Assembly (NCBI GenBank): GCA_026545225.1
Contig: CM048845.1
Span: 14,443,501-14,507,500 of the forward strand
Direction: 5' to 3'
DNA: 64,000 nt
Source: Cornus controversa
Taxonomy: Eukaryota; Streptophyta; Magnoliopsida; Cornales; Cornaceae
The translations under genes were made by a program, and so were the position numbers. The stretch's first letter is position 1, and each line of letters starts with the position of its first letter. Shown here piece after piece: positions 57,790 through 64,000 of this stretch. Under the pieces are notes generated by a model. The model was given only the letters and a program-made list of their open reading frames with translations. It searched no databases and was not told where the DNA came from.

Positions 57790-58560
57790 GACCCCACTCA
57801 AGCTAAGGTCTTAAACGACCGATCCCTTACATAAAAAAGAGAGTCCACTCAAGCTAAGGTATTAAACGAATGATCGCTTATTCCAACTGGGGTCTTTAAC
57901 TACCGATCACTTATTCAAGCTAAGATCTTAAACAACTGATCACTTACATAAAAAAAGAGGCCTTGAGCCCACTCAAGCTATGGTCTTTAACGACCGATCG
58001 CTTATTTAAGCTAAGGTCTTAGACGACCGATTGCTTATATAAAAAAGAGGCCTTGAGCCCACTCAAGCTAAGGTCTTTAATGACCGATCGCTTATTTAAG
58101 CTAAGGTCTTAAACGACTGATCGCTTACATAAGAAAGAGGCCTTGAGCCCACTCAAGCTAAGGTCTTTAATGAACGATCACTTATTCAAGCTAACGTTTT
58201 TAATGGTCGATCGCTTATTCAAGTTAAGATCTTAAACGACCAATCGTTTATATAAAAAAGAGGCATTGTGTCCACTCAAGCTAAGGTCTTAAACGGCCGA
58301 TCACTTACATAAAAAAGAGGCCTTACGCCCACTCAAACTAAGGTCTTTAACGACTGATCGCTTATTCAAGCTAAGGTCTTAAACGACCAATCACTTACAT
58401 AAAAAATAGACCTTGTGCCCACTAAAGCTAAGGTCTGAAGTGACTAATCGCTTACAAAATAGGCGTTGAGCCCACCTAGGCTAAAGTCTAAACGACCAAA
58501 CATTCACAAACTAGATGTTGAGCCCACCAGAGCAGAGGTCAAAATGATCGATCCCTTACA
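57790..58560 (+). repeat. tandem array of about 90-bp units, Tat copy 2
   Basis: About seven units of ACTCAAGCTAAGGTCTTTAA-CGACCGATCGCTTATTCAAG-CTAAGGTCTTAAACGACCGA-TCGCTTACATAAAAAAGAGG-CCTTGAGCCC type. Each has two internal half-repeats of about 34 bases. The last units decay from about 58440. It is homologous to 27410-28300 but its unit differs (CTTGAGCCC versus CATAGGCCCA), showing that arrays evolved separately in the two elements. Confidence 0.95.
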
Positions 58561-58998
58561 GGAGAAGTAGACAACACTACAAGCCGATAGCTTGGAGAAA
58601 TCCCTTGCTGAACTTATTAATGAAGAAAGCTGACGCATCAAGTGCCGAACGGTGATCATCTACACAAGAGCATTCAGTTAATAAACAGAGATGGGAATGA
58701 GTTCCCATTTTATCAAGCAAGGCCAAGATCAAGGCTAACGAACAATATCTTATTCATAAAATTTCAAGTGTTGAATGATCAAATAGAATCAAGACAAAAC
58801 GTTTAAAGAAACTGAAGTAGAAAAGAAATTATATTACTGAGTAAAATGTTGATTACAAAAGAAGAGATAAAAATGCAACTATCCCTTAAAAAAAAGCTCT
58901 GATTGAGCATTACATAGAAATAATAATAATAATAAAAAAAAAAGAAACAACTACAAAGCTCAACTCTTGGGAGTTGCCCCAACCGCCTTGTTGAAGTC
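58561..58998. other. spacer between repeat array and antisense gene, copy 2
   Basis: Non-coding; includes an AATAATAATAATAATAAAAAAAAA run (about 58917-58942) and probably the 3' UTR of the antisense gene. Homologous to 28301-28723. Confidence 0.5.
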
Positions 58999-60957
58999 CT
59001 AATCAAAGAAATCAACTATTGGAGTGCCCTTCCTAGCCTCCACGGGCACTTCTGACGTAACCTGATCAGATAATAGAGGTGGAGAGGGAGCAGCAACTGG
59101 AGCAAAAGGGTTTGTAGTAGAGCATGAGCTCTTGAGAAAATCAGTGAACTTCCATTCAGTTTCGCCAGCCTAAAGAATGCCGTATTCGCTGAATGGCTCA
59201 ATCTCCTTATCAGAATCGAAGTTGTTAGGGTCTTGGTAATCATGTTCAGCCTCAGGCTTCCCACATTGTTCAAAGCCATACCGGAAGCCATCAGCGATAT
59301 TCAAAGCTGGGATTTTCAAGAATCGCTAATGCATCTCAAGTCCTCCAGACTTGTAGACCTACAGCATAACTTGGAGCTCAGCAGCTTTCTATTCAGCCTC
59401 CAAGGCCTTCTGCTCAAAATGAATAATAGTCTTTTGCTTTTTAGCAAGTGACTTGGTGAGAGACTTCACCTCCACCTCAAGGCTTTCGACTTTGCATCCA
59501 CGCAGACGTTCCACCTCTAAAGCCTTGTAGAGAGAGATGGTTATATAAGCGCTCAGCATCACCACAAATCAAGCAAAGTCAAAAATGAAATAAAAAGAGG
59601 AGAATGAATGATAGCAGGAGAAGAACGAACCTCCATGATATGAGGAGGCGCATTGGCAAGCAATTCATCCCTGTCAACTGCTTGTTGGCGGAGCTCATCC
59701 CTGGGAAACCAGATCCCATGTGCTAGAGCCTCCATAACATCACGGTCGAGGGCAACACAATCCCACACTGTCAAGAATGAGCCATCAGACTTTCTCAAGT
59801 TTGTAGTCCACCATTCGGTCAAGCCCACGAATGGCTCATAAGCAGCACTGCTGGTAGGATCAGTCAGGATTAGAGCAGAAGAGAAAGAGCTTTGACCTTT
59901 CATGGCATCCGCCAGTAATTTATAGCATTTGGACGTAGGAGGAGCACCAGAAGAAGGCCTCTTTTGAGGAGAAAATGGGACAATAGACTTGTTCTTATCC
60001 TGTTTAACCTTAGACTTTCCTTCGGCGTTCTTGGCCTTGATCTGGCCAGAAGTGGAAGATCCTCTCCTCGTCTTGGGCTTAGCCATCTCCATCTTTGAAT
60101 CTGAAGATTCTAAATCAGCATACAAATAAGAAGATTCAACTGAAGCGTTGTAAGTGAGCGCCTAGAGCTGACGAGGTGATAGGAATTTCTTCAAAGAAGG
60201 ATGGATGTCCCAAACTTTTTATTTTGAAAACTCAATCGGATCAGTTGCAAGGACAACAGAAAAAAGCAGAAAAAAGTTATGTAAGAAAAAAAAAAAACAA
60301 CAACAAGTGCAAGGAACCTAAAGAAAAACTTATCAGAAAAAGTAAATAAAGGAACCATAGCATCACCAAAAGCCCTGGGGATAGGAAAGCGTTGATTAGC
60401 CCTAACGTTCTAGGCTCCTTTCACCAGAATAAGCCTTTTTTTCCGAAACTTATTAGAAGTGGGAGTGTCAAAACAAATCTTTCTGTCTTTGTTAAGGAAC
60501 AGATGGTAGCGGTTATCCTCTGATCTAACTCGGTGAAGAGAATAATAGAATAGAAGGTCATTCAGACCTAAGTTCAGTTTATACACATAATTTAAAGAAA
60601 GCAAACAAGAAACAATGCAAAAGAAGTTAGGGTTTAATTGAAGCGGCGCAAGCTTCAGTTTGAAAAGAATAAAGCTGTAGAAATGATAAAGAGGGAATAT
60701 GAAGGTTTTCAAGTGAGAAGCCAAAAAAATGACTATGCCTTTCCAACTCCTTCACCAGCACTATAGTCAGAATCTAAGGGGTAACCTTCGATTATGTCAT
60801 CACTAGGAATACGACGTTCCTCCCTAATCCTCTCAACATCAAAAAATTACCTAGTCACCGGAGCAACAATCACACCCTGGTCAGATGTGACTGCTTCCCC
60901 ATCAGTAATAATGGGTTAGGCAGTTTATACGATTTGAAGAGAGGAACTAGACACCAT
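58999..60957 (-). pseudogene. antisense gene of Tat-like element (spliced, degenerate)
   Basis: Coding sequence runs opposite to gag-pol and can be followed from ATG 60957 (MVSSSLQIV; three stops; later RIREERRIPSDDIIEGYPLD). It continues through 60410-60650 (RVRSEDNRYHLFLNKDRKIC, TSNKFRKKRLILVKGA, QRFPIPRAFG) and an intron-like gap near 60240-60370. Then come 60125-60240 (HPSLKKFLSPRQL) and the open piece 59641-60125: MEMAKPKTRRGSS, a basic Ser/Lys-rich linker, then TSSAAYEPFVGLTEWWTTNL and DVMEALAHGIWFPRDEL. After a GT donor near 59636 a coiled-coil exon follows (VESLEVEVKSLTKSLAKKQK) and the end PIVDFF(D) at stop 58999. Antisense genes at this place are known in Grande-type elements; the function is unknown. 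The C-terminal half is conserved in copy 1. Confidence 0.7.
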
Positions 60958-61317
60958 GGCCTCTCAATTATCAGAAAAGGTATGTTCACTATCACTAGAA
61001 GACATCATAAAGGAGAAAAATTCGTGGGTAAAAGAATAAAAACTGAACTGCGAAGGCAAACCTCTACCAAGAATCTCAAGGGATATGAATCTGAAATAAA
61101 AGATAATCAGTTGCAGACGATTTGTGGCTGAAAATAACAAAGTGTCAAGACAAAAATGTAAAGGTAGTGTAAAATGATCATTTACGTGCTCAGCATCGTC
61201 GTTGGTACCCTAGCATTAATGAGGGTCCTCGATATAGGTAATAGAATGATGAAAATGCATATAAAAATTCCCTCCAGATTTTGCCAAACTCATACTGAAG
61301 AGAATTTGGGGGCAAAG
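60958..61317. other. sequence between antisense gene and 3' LTR
   Basis: It should contain the promoter and leader of the antisense gene (minus strand). The last bases before the LTR, AATTTGGGGGCAAAG (61303-61317), are the polypurine tract of the plus-strand element. Confidence 0.6.
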
Positions 61318-61720
61318 TGTAGGGGGAAAATCCCCCAGCTATTCATATGGGTTGACTAATACATGAATGGGCCAAGCCCAAGAGGATTTGAGCCCAAGGA
61401 TTAGAAGAAGCCCCATGAATTTATCTTAAAAGAAAGAATGGGCCTAGTCACCCTTTATAAGGCCCAAGTGGTCCAACATAGACATAAAGTCCAAACTCAA
61501 TTAGGAATCTGTATCATTGAGAGAAAAAATAACTACAAATAAGAAAATTTAAGTCCTAAATGATTCAAATTTCAACTTGTATAAATATCTGAAAAGATGA
61601 ATGAAAAAGGATCCTCGAATCCTCACCTCTCTTTCTAAGAAAATATTATGCTATTGAATTTATTAGGTGTGTGCATTGAATTTATTAGTAGAAATTAACT
61701 AAGCAATTTTTGTACCAACA
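61318..61720 (+). mobile_element. 3' LTR of Tat-like element
   Basis: Starts TGTAGGGGGAAAATCCCCCA directly after the polypurine tract and ends TTTTTGTACCAACA; 403 bases, matching the 5' LTR over its whole length with scattered differences. Confidence 0.9.
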
Positions 61721-62704
61721 CTGCTCTAGGCCTGTCTCTCAGCAAAGAAGATTACATTGGACATGGTTCTAATAGTTAGCATGTCAAATTATCTCATGTT
61801 TTTTCTTTTTATGTTTTTGTTCTGATCATTTTTTACACAAGGATAGAGATTAATATGTGTTGTTTTCACCTTTTGTGGAATTTTTAGCCATTTGTTGGTT
61901 CCTAAATTTCTTGAATTAAGCAATCTCAAGAATTAAAATTAAGTAAGAGTACCTATTGAACATGGTCACAACCTCCCCTCTTATAATTTCTTGATTAACT
62001 CTGCTACCATGTTGTGTAGTTTTGTGTTTAAGGTGAATTTTGTTTATAGCTTTTTTTAAGCTATCTTTACATGCTTAAATAATGCAATTGGCAATCTGAT
62101 ATGTACGTTGTTGCATAAAGATTCAAACTTCCTATTGACTATTTAATCAAGTCCAATTAGTTGTGTAGAAGAATCAAAAGTAAGAGAGTCACGAGATTTT
62201 TGTATAGCTCCTCTCTTTTGTGTATATATTTTGTGTGTATATATTGTTATCTTAGTGCCTTTCATAATGTTTAATGGATATTGATTGTCGTGTTAAATTC
62301 GAGAACTATCTTTTCTAGGTTAAATTTATCAACATTAAGAGATTGCTTGAACATCCTTGGAGATGAAGTTAGTTTACACCTTTTCCTTTTTACTATTTTT
62401 CATTCAAACAAACCATTCTATAACAAAACTTGAAAGGCACCCAAATCATTTTGATGACTAGCATATATATGAAATCATTTTTGGAATTCCTAACTTAAAT
62501 TTAACTTTGTATAAATTTTATGAAAAAAATAAAGTTGACTCAAATTTTTAAGGACAATTAGATACAATGCTACTATTGCAAATCAGTTGGCCAGTTGAAA
62601 CGTCCTCTCTCATTTAATATAACTAGCAAGACTCGCAAGTAGTATGATCAAAATCCTCTCCTGAGGGACCCATACATCCTTGTACAAAACATCGTAGCCT
62701 CTTA
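61721..62704. other. no feature recognised
   Basis: T-rich, non-coding sequence on both strands with no element boundary apart from the Tat target duplication at its left edge. Confidence 0.4.
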
Positions 62705-63243
62705 GGGCAACCACAATAGCTTGGCTAAAGTTGCTTCTCCATATTCAAATTCTAGCGAGCCACATCAGCATTTTAGCCAACCATGTCAGCATATCAGGAT
62801 CTCTAGATTTTAGCTCCACAATAGCTTCTTTAAATTTTCATTATCCACACAATTAAATAATATTTCATACAATTAAATTAATCTAAAAATTTTATATACA
62901 CATATATTAAAGTTTTTTATACCTTTTTTAACTTAGAAAACTCATAATTTTTTCACCTTAAGTTAGAATATAGCCTAAGTGGTACTCAAATTGTAGCTCT
63001 CAGAATTCTCTTTCTAACATAAATGGTTTTATTAAAAAAATCAATTTGTAGTCAACGTTATTAAATTTTAAGTAAATGATATATATATAGAAACCAAGTT
63101 TTGCTAAATGCTCCGTCAAATCTGGCCAAGCATATAGCCAAGCTCAAATGGGGCCCACACTTTTAGCCATGCCATTGGAATTCCATTTTGTGGTTTGCTT
63201 AACTTGGTCAGACCCATGTCTAGCCAAGTCGTTGCGGATGCCC
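62705..63243. mobile_element. Tourist-like MITE candidate
   Basis: The ends are inverted: GGGCAACCACAATAGCTTGG at 62705 pairs with the complement of the right end (GGGCATCCGCAACGACTTGG reading inward from 63243). Flanks are TTA on the left and TAA on the right, close to the 3-bp TWA target of PIF/Harbinger-type elements. TAGCCAAG-type motifs recur near both ends. There is no coding sequence. Confidence 0.65.
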
Positions 63244-64000
63244 TAATGTACAGTTGGAGTTTCACCAATAATATATAGGGTAAGTTATAGTGACAACCCC
63301 TCAGGTCTGGACTTATGACGCACGGAGACAAACTTTGCTTATACCTATCATAGAGACCCCAAGTGATATTTTCATCTCTAACGCCATTACTTTACGTGTG
63401 AAATGTCTAATATACCCCTAATATTTTATTTTTTTTTTCCAAAATATCAAGTATTCGAAAAGACCATTTTACCCCCTTTGATGATTCAAAGTCTATCTAC
63501 TCCCTCTCTCTAAAATCATCACCCAAAATTAGGGTTTCAAAGTAGCACTAAAATAAAGTGATTACCAAATAATTTAATAATTAATTTATGTAAATTAGTC
63601 AATACAGATATATTAAATTACTTATTAAGTTTAAGTAAATTAATTAATATAGTTATAATTAATAAGTTAGGTGATAAAAGTATTTAAAGAAGTATAATTT
63701 AATTGAATATAGAAATATATACATATAGCAAAAGAGAAATACAAAGAGAAAAGACCCGCGGTGATTGGCAATAGTGATGGCAGGGTTTGTGAGTGGGTTT
63801 AAAACAAACCCATCGATGGATCTTCCTCCTTTAAATCGATCTGAATAGAGGTATAGCCCAAAAGCCCCTTTGGCGATGACAGATCAGTAAGGTTTAAGTG
63901 GTGGTACTTCGATGATGACAGTGGCTGGAGGAGATTTCGATGACCGTGAGGCTGTTGGTGGCGTGAGATTTTACAATTAGTGTTCGGGTTTTGTGATTTG
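63244..64000. other. no feature recognised
   Basis: AT-rich in its first half. The last 250 bases are less AT-rich, with GATGA-rich sequence, and could be the edge of something beyond the window, but no reading frame or motif is convincing. Confidence 0.35.

Larger units (their letters stand above)
47953..61720 (+). mobile_element. Tat-like Ty3/gypsy retrotransposon, structurally complete with nested insertions
   Basis: Its LTRs at 47953-48358 and 61318-61720 are clearly homologous. Flanking pentamers CCGCT (47948-47952) and CTGCT (61721-61725) fit a target duplication with one mutation. Order: LTR, primer site, gag, protease, RT, RNase H, integrase, untranslated zone, tandem repeats, antisense gene, polypurine tract, LTR. 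The extra antisense gene and the repeat array between pol and the 3' LTR are features reported for Tat-lineage (Grande/Ogre/Retand-type) elements. A TRIM (53569-54136) and a solo LTR (54227-57061) are inserted in the pol end; without them the element is about 10.4 kb. Coding regions contain many stops. Confidence 0.9.

Noticed and set aside
1..64000. tRNA, rRNA or other structured RNA genes
   Set aside because: No tRNA-like cloverleaf or rRNA core sequence was noticed by eye; the GGTATCAGAGCC motifs are retrotransposon primer sites, not tRNA genes.

Overview
This window is nuclear DNA from a flowering plant, almost certainly a eudicot. It is AT-rich, its genes have introns, and most of it is nested transposable elements of plant type: Ty1/copia, Ty3/gypsy of Tat and Athila type, L1-type LINEs, CACTA, TRIM and small TIR elements. 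The species cannot be named from sequence alone. Very few host genes remain. The clear ones are a COMM-domain protein gene on the minus strand (3848-5501, last exon unresolved) and an F-box gene on the plus strand (42138-43244). A second F-box copy at 15137-16270 is broken by a stop codon.

Layout: 1-2640 is a decayed copia element (+). 3848-5501 is the COMM gene. 5909-6850 is a TIR element with a smaller hairpin element inside it. 7543-7599 looks like a scrap of mitochondrial cox1. 7650-11164 is a decayed copia element (-). 11165-12765 is a member of a long-LTR family that recurs as a solo LTR at 54227-57061. 12766-16999 and 39782-44013 are two direct copies of a 4.2 kb block, each holding part of a LINE and one F-box gene.

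17000-29440 is a damaged Tat-like gypsy element. It is split by a 4.16 kb CACTA transposon (17344-21503) that carries exon-like pieces of three unrelated host genes: an ALDH3-type aldehyde dehydrogenase, a pirin and a DHHC palmitoyltransferase. A second LTR-type insertion lies at 24129-27090. The element is fused at its 3' side to an Athila-like fragment (29441-30733), which is cut by a Tork-like copia element (30734-35440). 36241-38660 holds further non-coding LTR sequence, and 38820-40575 is a LINE (-).

45441-47938 is another LINE (+). Just after its poly(A) tail sits a structurally complete Tat-like element (47953-61720) with two LTRs and a near-matching 5-bp target duplication. It contains a 568-bp TRIM with a perfect 5-bp target duplication and a 2.8 kb solo LTR. 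Both Tat-like copies carry, between pol and the 3' LTR, an array of about 90-bp tandem repeats followed by an antisense, apparently spliced gene. 62705-63243 is a MITE-like element, and the last 750 bases hold nothing recognisable.

The genes do not form a pathway. The main interest is the gene-capturing CACTA element, the conserved antisense gene and repeat array in the Tat-like elements, and the opposite decay of the two F-box copies: one kept its TATA-bearing upstream region but lost its reading frame, the other kept the frame but lost that upstream region.
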